Origin: Sorex araneus
Lineage: Eukaryota > Chordata > Mammalia > Eulipotyphla > Soricidae
NCBI RefSeq assembly: GCF_027595985.1
Contig: NC_073304.1
Location: forward strand, 146,748,746-146,812,745
Reading direction: 5' to 3'
Length of the DNA: 64,000 bases
The translations under genes were made by a program, and so were the position numbers. Under the pieces are notes generated by a model. The model saw nothing but the letters and a program-made list of their open reading frames with translations, ran no database searches and was not told the DNA's origin. Positions 1 through 10,447 of this stretch are shown piece after piece (the first letter of the stretch is position 1; each line of letters begins with the position of its first letter).

Positions 1-620
1 TCCTTTAGCTTGTCAGTGGTTCTACTTCTGCTACAGGCTTGGGGCTCCATGAAAACTGTGTTCATCTTCTTGGAGAAATGCACACCCATGAGTCGGTGTC
101 CACCGCTCCTTTTCTAAGTCTTTCTGGGCATCCCTAGGAAGGAATCTTGCCAGGGTGGGAGGCTCTTGTTCATGCTCCGTGGCCCTGGGGGTGGCCACCT
201 GGGTGATAGGGACCCTGAGAATGACAATGGAGAAGGCTGCATGCAGGTTGTCTCCCAGCACTGCAGCCTCAGTGTGTTTGCGGCATTGCCTGAACCCGCA
301 CTGTGTCACTGGTTGGCATCAGGCGGAAGCAGTTCTCTGTTTCCTCGTGCACCAGCCTCCCTGCCTGCTGCATCTCTTCCCCCACTCCTGGCTCTCACTC
401 CCTAGGCCTCTAAACAGGCTCTTTTCATAACATGGCTGCTCTTTGGGCCTTAATCAGCCTATCCTTGGTCTGATTCTTACTGTTCATTGAACTCAGAGGG
501 GAAAGAAGTTACCCTCCCCGCAACTCCACTGCATTAGCTCATCTTACAAGTATCAAATCATAGAGTGCATTCATTTCGTTGTGTTCTCTACCTCTTTTTT
601 TCCTTAACAAAATACTGAGG
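1..620. other. Single-copy DNA, no gene recognised
   Basis: Ordinary mixed-composition sequence. Short open frames occur on both strands, but none has a recognisable domain or supporting splice structure. No SINE head or LINE tail was seen. Confidence 0.5.
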
Positions 621-628
621 AGAGAGAA

Positions 629-662
<34 letters not shown>

Positions 663-672
663 TGACAGACTG
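621..672. repeat. GA / GACA microsatellite
   Basis: A run of GA dinucleotides passes into four or more GACA/CAGA units. A looser GA- and ACAGAG-rich stretch follows at 870-975. The serine/leucine-rich open frames on the minus strand here are translations of this simple sequence, not genes. Confidence 0.85.
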
Positions 673-975
673 CGTGTATGTTCACGAGCAATTGTGCGTG
701 TGTCTGTGCCCACCAGTTCATGCGGTGGAAGGTGGGGAACTGTAATTTGACAGCCAAGCACTTGTTTTGCATGTGTAAACCCTGGCACTGCAATACACGA
801 ACCATACAAAACCTTCAAAATACTGCAGCCACTGTACCATGAAATATTCTGGGTTTTGGAGAAAGGGGAAGGAGGAGATGGGGGCAGGGGGAGAGAGAAG
901 ACAGACAAAGACAGAGAGAGAGACAGAGGGACAGAGAGAAACAGAGAGACTGCAGAAGACAGAGAGAGAGGAAGG

Positions 976-1542
976 AGAGGGTGAGCAGGAGGGAGAGACC
1001 TGGAGCCTGAGTGAGCTGGTTCACAGCCAGCGGGTAGGCAGCAGTGGTAGTTAGGGGTGGTGAGAATGAGTCCGGGCCAGGTGGGAGTGCACTTTGATCC
1101 TTGTGGCTCTGGCTCATGCGGCTGCCCCTTTCCTAGACTGACCACATTCGTGGGTTTCCCTGGGGCCATGTTGGAGTCTCAGAGTCTCTGTAAACACAGA
1201 GGTGCTAGGTTTCCTGGGAGATGTGCTTACTTGTGGCATTGGCAAGGGACTCAGCTGAGAGCCAGCATGCCCTGCCTGTCTGTCAGAGACCTGCTTTCTT
1301 CCTCTAGTGCCTGGGCCGCCCCTCGCGGGTACAAGCCATATTGTCGGTTACCGTAGCAGGTGATTTTCTATTCCTTGGAATTTATGCTTTGGAGAGAGAG
1401 AGTTTCTAAGTAGTGTCCGGGAGCCTCTGAGACCTATCCAGAAATTCTCCACCTGCAGGGGAGGTGGCTCCTGTGCTTCCAGGGATCATCCGGCCACCCT
1501 GGAGCAGCTCCAGGGCCAACAAGGCATTTCCTAGCAATGCCC
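976..1542. other. Single-copy DNA, no gene recognised
   Basis: Moderately GC-rich sequence without a recognised repeat or coding signal. The last part (about 1440-1542) may be the far end of the degraded SINE that follows. Confidence 0.4.
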
Positions 1543-1637
1543 AAGGAACCATGTGTGACCAAGGATCCAAACTGGGCTATAATCCATCTGCTGCAGGCAA
1601 GGCAAGTGCCTTAACTCCCATAGACTCTCTCTGATCC
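1543..1637 (-). mobile_element. Old SOR SINE fragment
   Basis: The minus strand matches the tRNA-like head and first body segment of the SOR SINE. Position by position it can be followed through the box B region and the CCATATGG-type block, but with many substitutions. It ends where the next SINE region begins. Confidence 0.5.
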
Positions 1638-1694
1638 TTGATTTTATTTTTAAATATAATAGGTGCTTATTTATTTTGGGGGAGGTTTCTGTTT

Positions 1695-1859
1695 ACTTTG
1701 GGGGGGGGTCACACTGGGCAGTGCTTAGGGCTAACTCCTAGCTCTGTGTTCAAGAATTACTCTTGGTGGTCCTTGGGGGCCATATGGGGTATTAGGGATT
1801 GAACCCGAGCAGACTGTTCAAGGCAAATTATCTCCCCATTGTATTATCTCTCCAGCCCC
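1695..1859 (-). mobile_element. SOR SINE, diverged
   Basis: On the plus strand it reads as the reverse complement of the consensus: a TTTGGG-GGTCACAC block, then CAAGAATTACTC, CCATATGGGG, a degraded box B and CTCTCCAGCCCC. All landmarks are in order, with about one substitution in every six to eight bases, so this is an older copy. Confidence 0.8.
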
Positions 1860-2276
1860 AAACAGGCATTTTTAAGGTACACCTGTGTCCATCTTGTGCT
1901 CTGGTGTTCTGTAAATTACTCCAGTGTAATCTCTTCATGTGATGGCTTCCTGCCTTAGCCCCCACATGCAGACCAGGGGAGGCAGCTATCCCAGCTCCAA
2001 CAGCACCCAGATACCATCTCCTCTGGCCTGAATCATCCCATGTGGCTGTGATCTGAGAAGTCACTGGAAGCAGGGACTCAGGGAGGCTCACCTTGGCATC
2101 CTAAAGACCACACAAGATTGGTCAGGTGATTCTCAAACTGTGCCCACATGGTGCCCAGAGGAACCTAGAAAGGAGCCAGTGATCTGTGGGGCTGTGAGTG
2201 TGACACCACCCCAACCCCATCCTTCCTCCTAAAGAGGAACCCCTCAGCTTATCTTTAAGACTGGGTTTCCACATAT

Positions 2277-2439
2277 TTATTTTTGGGTCACACCTAGTGG
2301 TACTCAGGTGGTATTCAGCTCTGTGCTCAAGGATCACTTCTGGCAGTACTCAAAGAAGTGTATAGGTTGCCAGGGATCAAACCCTGGTAAGCCGCATGCA
2401 AGGCAGGTGCCCTACGCTCTGTATGATGGCTTCAGTCCC
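2277..2439 (-). mobile_element. SOR SINE, diverged
   Basis: The reverse-complement SOR order is intact: TTTTGGGTCACACC, ACTCAGG, GATCACTTCTGGC, a box B region read as GGATCAAACCC, then GCATGCAAGGC. It is older than the near-consensus copies elsewhere in the window. Confidence 0.8.
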
Positions 2440-2989
2440 TCAAGGTTTCACTTCCAACAGGGGTTTCTTTGCTTTGAATACAGAAGAGGTTTGGGAATGG
2501 TCAGTGTCATCTGCTTCCTCCGGTTTTATGCATTTCCCATACTCACAGCAATGAAAAAAGTTCTGTATCTGAGTATCAACCGGTTTCTTTTCCCCCATCT
2601 GCCAACATGTGTGTCCCCTCCGTCCAGCCCTCCCCATCAGAGAAGAACCCGGCACATGTTGTTGAATGAAAATCTTCTATTCAAGGAATTTCTTTAGTGA
2701 CGAGCAGAGGAACAGGAAAGTTTTATGGCCAGATCACTCCAACTTTGGTCTTTTATGTGGGAACCATATCCACAAGCATTTCCATGTCATTGTTCTAGGT
2801 GGCACCAGGAAGTGTGTGGGAATTTGAGAGTGATATTAGAAAATGAGTACCTGCACCCAGATTTTTAAGTCCCAAAGGCAGAGCCCCAGAGTCAAATTGT
2901 CAATGCAGTGAAAGAAACAGGGGCTCTGGAACCAAACGTCCCATCTGGGGTTTCCAGTGCCCACTTTATCACTGGTTTTTCAGACACAT
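2440..2989. other. Single-copy DNA
   Basis: No repeat or gene recognised. The longest plus-strand frame (to about 2697) starts inside the SINE before it and has no domain signature. Confidence 0.4.
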
Positions 2990-3157
2990 TCTTATTTGGG
3001 GGGTGGGGTGGGTTATACCCTCTGCTCAAGGCTTACGTCTGGCTCAGGGGTCATTCGCGGTGGTGCTTGAGGACCACACACAGTGCCCAGGAAGGAATCT
3101 GGGTCAGCTGAGTGCAAAGCAAGCAAGCACCTTAGCCCAGTGCGAGCCACTGCTCCT
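2990..3157 (-). mobile_element. Old SOR SINE
   Basis: The reverse-complement landmarks (CTGGCTCAGGGGTCATTC, GGTGCTTGAGGACCA, GAATCTGGGTCAGCTG) are in order, but the box A and box B regions are strongly eroded. Confidence 0.6.
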
Positions 3158-4457
3158 TCAGAACACATTCTTCACCTCTGTATCTTGGGCTTTGTCTCCA
3201 AGAGTTCTTTATTCTGATGACCAAATGAGACAGCACATGCTAAATATCTCTGGAAGCTATACAAACCTAGTTTAAAATTTTGATTACGACTGCAGTCAAT
3301 ATAAACCCAACCTGGAAGAAGGGGAACCAGCCCATTGTACCTTCTTCCAGAGAGCCAAGGCTCCAGGGTTTCAGGAATCTCTATTGTGTATGGTTCTGGC
3401 CTCTTCCAACCCTGAATATAAGCAGGTTTTCCTATTTCTAACCCCACGCCTATAATTTGGTACCAGATCTCAGGACACTGAACATGCAGAAAGAGAAGGG
3501 CTGTCAGAGCAAGCACTGACTAGGTTGTCCTTGTTCCTGCACTAGCCTGCCATGGACTGTCCCCTATGACTCCTGACCAACTGATGTAGATAACACAGTG
3601 ACCTAGGGGTTCATCAGATGAGGGCACTGGGGGTCCATGAAGGCCATGGCCACTGGAACACACTCTTGTCTAACATCAGCCCCTGGTTGTCCATCCCGAG
3701 AAAGGGAGAAACAGGATGGTGGACGAGCTAAAACTCATCAAGCACTCCAAACTTTAGAAACTGAAGCCAACACGCCAAGGAAGCATGGCCCAAAGCAGAG
3801 CCATGGGTGATGAAAAAGGAGCCCAGGTCTCCTCCTGCCAAATCCAAGCCTTCCCTGCATCACTGATCTGCACCTTCCGAGGCCACATCCCTACTCTCTC
3901 CACTCAGTCTCCCTGCTCCCTCCAGCCCCTCTCACTCCTTGTTCTGTCTGTACTGACTTAAATTATTTTTTCAAGTTGCCAAAATATGAACAGTTATATA
4001 AAAATAGCTATCAACTGGTCAATCATACAACCCCGAAACATAAGCAAATGTCCAATGTACAGATTAAAGATCATCAAAACACATCATGGAGTTGAAAGTC
4101 TCCTTACTGTGGTGCGATGGAGGTGGGTTAGCTGAGCCAATTGCCTCATAAAAAGACAGCTATGGTTCAGATGCTTTGCTGGACGCCGCGTACTGTTGAC
4201 AGAAAACAAAACCTTGGGGTGATGATCCCGCATGGGCTGGCTTTGATGCAGAACAAACACGTTATTCCTATAGTGCATCTGCCTCTCTCATTGTCTCTCT
4301 CTGCCCAGTAAAGGGCTATAAAGTCCTCAGTTAGAAGGTCTCTGTGGATGAATATGCTTATACTTTTACTTATTACAAAAATGAAAGCAATGAATTAAAA
4401 GACTCTTCATGCAAAGGTTGGGGATTCCATGAAATATATTGGTTCTAGGGATTGTTT
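3158..4457. other. Single-copy DNA
   Basis: About 1.3 kb with no recognised repeat. The open frames of up to 114 codons show no protein family I know and are in line with chance. Confidence 0.4.
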
Positions 4458-4472
4458 GGTCCTGGGACTCTT

Positions 4473-5404
4473 TTTTTTTTTTTTTTTTTGCTTTTTGGGT
4501 CACACCCGGTGATGCACAGGGGTTTCTCCTGGCTCTGTACTCAGGAATTACCACTAGCGGTGCTCAGGGGACCATATGGGATGCTGGGAATCGAACCTGG
4601 GTCGGCCGCGTGCAAGGCAAACGCCCTACCCGCTGTGCTATTGCTCCAGCCCCATGGGACTCTTTTTTTTTTATTTTTTCAAGTGATAATGCTTTATTTT
4701 TTTGCTAGTATATACTTTATTTATTTTTAAATTAATTTATTTTTTAATTAGTGAATCACCATGAGGGTACAATGATAGATTTACACATTTTCGTGCTTGT
4801 GTTTCCCTCATACAATGTTCGAGAACCCATCCCTCCACCAGTGTCCATTCTCCACCTCCAATGAACACAGTCTCCCTACCACCCACCAATCCCATTCCTC
4901 CCCCCACCCCGCCTCTGTGGCAGGGTATTCCTTTTTGTTCTCTCTCTCCTTTTGGGTGTTGTGGCTATGCACAAAAGTCAGGTCGAAATGGATTACAGAA
5001 CTCAACATCAGACCACAATTCATAAGGTACATCGAAGACAAGGTCGGCAAAACCCTCCACAGTATTAAAGCTAATGGTATCTTCGAAGATGACACACCAC
5101 TGGCCAAGCAAGTGAAAACAAAGATAAACAAATGGGACTTCCTTAAACTAAGAAGCTTCTGCACCGCAAAAGATACAGTGACCAGAATACAAAGACAATC
5201 TACAGAATGGGAAAGGATATTCACCCAATACCCATCCGTTAACGGGCTGATATCAAGGCACAAGGCTGACATCAAGGCTGATATAAGGCACTGGTTGAAC
5301 TCTACAAGAAGAAAACATCCAACCCCATCAGAAAATGGGGCGAAGAAATGAACAGAAACTTTCCCAAGGAAGAGTTATGAATGGCCAAAAGGCACATGAA
5401 GAAA
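4473..5404 (-). mobile_element. 5'-inverted L1 insertion (twin priming) carrying a SINE
   Basis: The insertion is flanked by the 15-bp target duplication GGTCCTGGGACTCTT at 4458-4472 and 5405-5419. From about 4673 to 4978 the L1 3' UTR lies on the minus strand, with its A-tail read as T-rich DNA on the left. From about 4979 to 5403 a segment of L1 ORF2 (carboxy-terminal region) lies on the plus strand. This arrangement is what twin priming produces: the 5' part of the copy is inverted relative to its 3' end. The frame on the plus strand (4797-5351) combines antisense UTR and sense ORF2 and is not a gene. Confidence 0.9.
4481..4654 (-). mobile_element. SOR SINE, near consensus, inside the L1 A-tail
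   Basis: A young copy. The plus strand reads poly-T, GCTTTTTGGGTCACACCC, CCATATGGGATGCTGGGAATCG, then GCTCCAGCCCC. The duplication TGGGACTCTTTTTTTTTT (4463-4480 and 4655-4672) partly consists of the L1 target duplication and its T-run, so the SINE entered after the L1. Box A and box B of the RNA polymerase III promoter are readable on the minus strand. Confidence 0.95.
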
Positions 5405-5419
5405 GGTCCTGGGACTCTT

Positions 5420-6168
5420 GAAGGAAAAGAATAAAGAGCAATCTGTGGGTGAGATGGCAGACGGGATTTTCTCCACGCTGCCACTCTTGTGGCAGGCTCC
5501 TTCACCACACTCTTGATAGTGCCCCCCTCCCACTCGTAGATCCCTACAGAGGGTTTCTCTGCCTTAGTCCAGCAGCAGAGTATGTCCGAGTTGCTGGGAA
5601 GAGAGTTTTGGGCAACATGATAGAAGTGGGATTAAATCTGAGTTCTCTCTTTCACCTGATAATCCTGTTTTGCTTTTTTACTCTGCTCCTAAGGATACCA
5701 TGGTTATTCTTGAAAAGTAGCATGAAGTCTCCAATTGTTGAAGAATCTCATATTCTAGGAGGGGCGGGGATGTGGATCCTCTTGGAGGGGGCAATTTTGG
5801 GCATGAAAAGAAGGGACTCCAGGGGAAAGTAGCAGATGGCCTCCTGGCTCCCTCTGCTCTTCCTCAGGACCCTTTTTCTGCCTCTCCCACCTTCTGGGAT
5901 GCCAGAGCATAAGGAGAGTTTGGACTAGAAGGCTGCTGTAAGAATTCTGAATTTTCCAACTCCCATCTGCCTTTGTTAGAGCACTGGTCCAGAAGACAGT
6001 TACCAAACACCAGGGGGCTAGAATCTGTCCTGTTCACTACACTGTCTCTTCTCAGGAACAGTGTCAGAACCCTACACAGAACAGTGCCAGTTTGAACGGA
6101 CTTGGGAATCTCACAGACCAGCTGTTAAATTTTTATTCTGATGCTTGAGAATTGTGATATCCCTCTCA
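5420..6168. other. Single-copy DNA
   Basis: No repeat or gene recognised between the L1 insertion and the pyrimidine tract. Confidence 0.4.
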
Positions 6169-7029
6169 CCCTCCCTCCCTCCCTCCCTCCCCCCTCCCTT
6201 CCTCCCTCCCTCCCTCCCTCCCTTCCTTCCTTCCTTCCTTCCTTCCTTCCTTCCTTCCTTCCTTCCTTCCTTCCTTCCTTCCTTCCTTCCTTCCTTCCTT
6301 CCTTCCCTCCTTCCCTCCTTCCCTCCTTCCCTCCTTCCTTCCTTCCTTCCTTCCTTCCTTCCTTCCTTCCTTCCTTCCCTCCTTCCCTCCTTCCCTCCTT
6401 CCCTCCTTCCCTCCTTCCTTCCTTCCTTCCTTCCCTCCTTCCCTCCTTCCCTCCTTCCCTCCTTCCTTCCTTCCTTCCCTCCTTCCCTCCTTCCCTCCTT
6501 CCTTCCTTCCTTCCTTCCTTCCTTCCTTCCTTCCTTCCTTCCTTCCTTCCTTCCTTCCTTCCTTCCTTCCCTTCCTCCTCCCTCCCTCCCTCCCTCCCTT
6601 CCTTCCTTCCTTCCTTCCTTCCTTCCTTCCTTCCTTCCTTCCTTCCTTCCTTCCTTCCTTCCTTCCTTCCTTCCTTCCCTTCCTCCTCCCTCCCTTCCCT
6701 TCTTCCTCCCTCCCTCCCTCCCTCCCTTCCCTTCTTCCTTCCTTCCTTCCTTCCTTCCTTCCTTCCTTCCTTCCTTCCTTCCTTCCTTCCTTCCTTCCTT
6801 CCTTCCTTCCTTCCTCCTCCCTCCCTTCCCTTCTTCCTCCCTCCCTCCCTCCCTCCCTCCCTCCCTCCCTCCCTTCCCTTCTTCCTTCCTTCCTTCCTTC
6901 CTTCCTTCCTTCCTTCCTTCCTTCCTTCCTTCCTTCCTTCCTTCCTTCCTTCCTTCCTTCCTTCCTCCCTCCCTCCCTCCCTCCCTCCCTCCCTCGCTTC
7001 CTCCCTCCCTCCCTCCTTCTTTTTCTTTC
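6169..7029. repeat. Polypyrimidine (CCTT / CCCT)n satellite-like tract
   Basis: From 6169 to 6995 every base on the plus strand is C or T (827 bases); a single G at 6996 breaks the run. Blocks of CCTT alternate with CCCT and CCCTCC blocks. A more complex interruption beginning TCCTCCTCCC at 6681 recurs at 6812, so part of the array was duplicated as a unit of about 131 bp. The roughly 300-codon frames on both strands (Pro-Ser-Phe-Leu or Lys-Glu-Gly-Arg repeats) are translations of the repeat and not genes. Confidence 0.98.
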
Positions 7030-7899
7030 TGCCTCTAAGTCTCAGCTCTTTCATCTGTAAACCGTGAAAAATTGTGCCTTTTGCTCAGTCTTGTGACGAA
7101 GGCTTGATAGAATCGTAACTTCAGGTGCCCTTGCTGCATGCTAGTGGGTTGAAACCTCCCAGAAATATCCCGGCTCTACAGGGTGAAGCAAGGTCAGCCC
7201 TGACTACACTGAAAGTGCTTTGACTTCACCCTCACCCCCTTTGCTCAGAGTCCCTGAAGTCATTGCCCCCCAAGAAAACAAGCCTGGGTTTGTATTACCA
7301 TGTCTCTTTTTTCCCTATAGGATTTTGCTGTGCCGGTTCCTGTGAGAGCTGCCTATTTGGCCCTTCTTGGACGTGTGTCTCACAACCATCCTGGAATTGC
7401 AGTGGCGCCCGCAGCTATTCTGAAGGCTTCCTTCTCCCACTGTTTCAGGCTGCAGCTCAGATGTGGGAGAGAGCCAGGCACTCTCTGTCCTAGTCTCAGC
7501 CACAACTTCTAAGACTGGTACTTTCATCTTGCAGACACCCTCAGACCCAAAATAGTCTCTGCCTGGAAGCGGTGACCAGACGGGCTTGACTGGAGGAAGG
7601 CTGAGTGTGAGACACCCGCCTGCAGTCACGCTCAAGAGGGTTGGGGTCGGGTTGGGGGTAGATCTGAAGGTGACCCAGCTCTGGAAAGGCAGCCAGGCTG
7701 ATACTCCCAGCGCAAGGGGAAGGTCAGCTGGAAAAGAGACTGCTTCCCCTGGATCAGCGACTTCCAACTTCCTGTTATGACTGGGAAAGTGAATTCACTT
7801 CCACCTGCTGAGTTCTCTGCCTACGTCCTTCTGGATTGGAATAAGGCCATAAATATTAGCGTGTCTAAGATGTGCCATACATAGTTAAAGGCAATATAA
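7030..7899. other. Single-copy DNA
   Basis: No repeat recognised. Several frames of 60-150 codons overlap on both strands without any known domain. Confidence 0.4.
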
Positions 7900-8236
7900 G
7901 TGTGAACAAAAATCCTCAGTGTCCTGGGGTTTGCTGTAATAAAAGACTATAGACCGAACACATTGGCCACCCAAGACCTCCATTACTAACCACAATGCCC
8001 AAAGGGAGAGAAGGAACAGAGGGAAATGCTCTGCCAATAAGGTGGGGTGGGGAGGGTATTAGGGTGGGGGGGTGGGAGGGATGATGGGGTCATCAGTGGA
8101 CAACGGGTACTGGTGGAGGGATAGATACTCAAGCTGTATATGACTGAAACACAAGCACAAGAATATGTAAACCTGTATCTACACTCCCACGGTGATTCAT
8201 TAATAAAAAAATTAAAATTAAAAAAAAGAAAAAAAG
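7900..8236 (+). mobile_element. L1 3' UTR fragment or L1-tailed element
   Basis: The last 240 bases have the 3' end shared by many elements here: a GGTGGGG-rich block, ACTGGTGGAGGGA, ATGACTGAAAC, GTAACCTG-like sequence, ACGGTGATTCATTAATAAAA and an A-rich tail. AAAGGCAATA occurs just before the element and again just after the tail (8241 onwards), a possible target duplication. Confidence 0.75.
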
Positions 8237-8311
8237 AAAGGCAATAATAAATTTGCATTGGTTTTTGCAGTTTGTAACCAGAAGGCTCTGTACTCAGTGT
8301 TAACACATTCT

Positions 8312-9027
8312 TTTTTAAATATTTTAATTGAATTTGGAACATGAGATACAGTTACAAAGCTTTCATGTTTGAGTTTCAGTCATATAATGATGGAACATCC
8401 ATCCCTCCACCAGTGCATATTTTCAACCACCAATGTCCCCAGTATACCCCCCCCAATCTCAACCCTCCCCCTGCCTCTATGGCAGGAAATTTCCCCCATA
8501 CTCTCCCTCTACTTTGGGGCATTATGGTTTGCAATACAGATACTGAGAGGCCATCACGTTTGGTCCTTTATCTACTTTCAGCACACATCTCCCATCCCGA
8601 ACTATCCCTCCAACCATCATTCATTGACTTAGTGATCCCTTCTCTATTACAGCTGCCTTCTTCCCCAGCTCATGAGATAAGCTTCCAATCATGAAGCTAT
8701 ATTCCTGGCCCTTGTGTCTACTGTCCTTGGGTATCAGTCTCATATTATGTTATTTTATATTCCACAAATGAGTACAGTCATTCTATTTCTGTCCCTCTCT
8801 TTCTGACTCATTTAACTTAGCATGATATCCTCCATAACCATCCACTTTTAAGCAAATTTCATGATTTCATCTTTCCTAACAGCTTCATAGTACTCCATTG
8901 TGTAGATGTACCAAAGTTTCTTTAACCAGCTGTCTGTTTTCAGGCACTTGGGTTGTTTCCAGATTCTGTCTATTGTGAACAGTGCTGCAATGAACATAGG
9001 TTCAGATGTCATTACTACTGTGCTTTT
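8312..9027 (-). mobile_element. 5'-truncated L1: ORF2 end plus 3' UTR
   Basis: The target duplication GTGTTAACACATTCT (8297-8311) is repeated with one change at 9028-9042. The minus strand reads the end of ORF2, including the segment that in intact L1 encodes the Tyr-Tyr-Ala-Ala / Ser-Gln-Lys-Glu-Arg region, then the 3' UTR and an A-tail. The frames on the plus strand are antisense. Confidence 0.9.
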
Positions 9028-9207
9028 GTGTTAACATATTCTGTGTGTGACAAACAAGTTCTATTCTTATGTCTTCCCATGCAATCCTCAAAGTTAGAAA
9101 CATTCTGTTTAAAAGAAACTTCCTACTTTTATTTTAAATTTTTAGTGAAATAACATTAGTCTGTAGCACATAGGTATTAGGATTACATCACTAGAAACCA
9201 ATATCTA

Positions 9208-9378
9208 GGGCTGGAGCGATAAGTACAGCACGTAGTGTGTTTGCCTTGCACATGGCTGATGAGGTTTCAATTCCTGGCACCCATATGGTCCCCTGGACCC
9301 CTGGGAGTGATTCCTGAATGCAGAATCAGGAATAAACCCTGAACACTTCTGGGTATGACTCTAAAACAAAACAAAGAA
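9208..9378 (+). mobile_element. SOR SINE
   Basis: It starts GGGCTGGAGCGATA, has a slightly damaged box A and box B, then CCCATATGGTCCCC, GAGTGATTCCTGAATGCAGA and an A-rich end. Sense orientation, moderately diverged. Confidence 0.9.
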
Positions 9379-9400
9379 AACTAACATCTATATTGTTATA

Positions 9401-9642
9401 TGGGCTGGAGCGATAGCACAGCGGTAGCACGTTTGCCTTGCATGCAGCTGACCCGTGTTTGATTCCTCCGGCCCTCTGGGAGTGCCTGACAAGCTACCGA
9501 GAGTATCGAGTCCACACAGCAGAGCCTGACAAGCTATCTGTGGTGTATACTATATGCCAAAAACAGTAACAATAAGTCTCACAATGAAATGTTACTGGTG
9601 CCTGCTCGGTCAACTCGATGAGCAACGGGATGACTGTGACTG
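9401..9642 (+). mobile_element. RTE-tailed SINE with SOR tRNA head
   Basis: Flanked by ATATTGTTATA at 9390-9400 and 9643-9653. The first 70-75 bases are the SOR tRNA-like head (GGGCTGGAGCGATAGCACAG, box B GTTTGATTCC). The rest is a different body: GAGTATCGAGTCC, TATATGCCAAAAACAGTAAC, AATGAAATGTTACTGGTGCC, then CGATGAGCAACGGGATGAC. That last block matches the 3' end of the RTE element at 51950-52036. There is no A-tail, which fits mobilisation by RTE rather than L1. Confidence 0.9.
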
Positions 9643-9724
9643 ATATTGTTATAGATAATCATAATTTGTATGATATCATTTGATTTAAAATGATTAAAAT
9701 CACATTTTTTGTATTGTTACAGCT

Positions 9725-9800
9725 GATGATCTGAGTGCCACCAAAAGTCTAGCTTCCCTTTACCACCAAACAAGGTGACTCTTTCATCTAATTCTTCCCT
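9725..9800 (-). mobile_element. Old L1 3' UTR fragment
   Basis: The minus strand contains AGCTAGACTTTTGGTGGC, similar to the L1 part of the U6 chimera near 13800. Short and diverged. Confidence 0.45.
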
Positions 9801-9867
9801 TCATCCCCACAGTGTCCTATCTGGTAAATTTTGTTCTCAGATTTAAGATCTGGAGAGTAGAGGGTAC

Positions 9868-10003
9868 AGAGCAACAGTACAAAGGTGGTTAAGACACTTG
9901 CTTTTCATTTTGACCCTAGCTTGGTCCCCCAAGGACTGTTAAAATTGACCCCTGAGCACAGAGCCAGGAGTAAACCTTGAGTATTGCCACCCCCCAAAAT
10001 AAG
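9868..10003 (+). mobile_element. Old SOR SINE fragment
   Basis: The segment TGACCCCTGAGCACAGAGCCAGGAGTAAACC-like order is clear in the second half, but the tRNA head is badly eroded. Confidence 0.6.
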
Positions 10004-10017
10004 AATACTTAAAAAAA

Positions 10018-10447
10018 CAAACAGATAAGTGAGAACACAGGATGATATCACTTATTCATGGTTTATAAAATATAGGATGAGAAAATACATTGTAATAAAG
10101 GGGGGACGACTAGATCATCCTTGACCCCAGTGTATAGAAAGGAGGACAGAGAAGAAAAGGAATCAAAGGGGAAAGAAGAAGAGAACGGGAAGTAATGGGT
10201 GAACAAGAGTTGGGGCTTCAGTGATACTGGCATATGAGTGAGTGGGATGGCCATGTACGCAAAGCGCAGACTCAACACTGAAAACACGAGAAAAAGCTGC
10301 AGCCACAGGAGCTCTCTAATGTGCCTGGCAAGTTGACAGGCTGGGGATGGGGTAGGAGTTGGAGGTGAGGATAAAATATGGGAACATTGTTGGAGGGAAG
10401 TTGACACTGGTGATGGGATTGGTATTTATTTGAACCTAAAACTCAAC
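10018..10447 (+). mobile_element. L1 3' end, interrupted by a solo LTR
   Basis: It begins with the GTGAGAACACAGGATGATATCAC-type end of ORF2 and passes into the 3' UTR (GACACTGGTGATGGGATTGG, TTTGAACC). It continues after the LTR at 11667 with TATCAATAACTTTGT, the usual L1 3' terminal block. The two halves join across the LTR target duplication, which shows that the L1 piece was there first. Confidence 0.8.

Noticed and set aside
588..1169. 193-codon minus-strand frame rich in Ser and Leu
   Set aside because: Runs through GA/GACA simple sequence; an artefact of the repeat.
4797..5351. 184-codon plus-strand frame
   Set aside because: Joins antisense L1 3' UTR with a sense ORF2 scrap across a twin-priming inversion.
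6125..7067. Open frames of about 300 codons on both strands
   Set aside because: Pure translation of the CCTT/CCCT tract; no complexity beyond the repeat.
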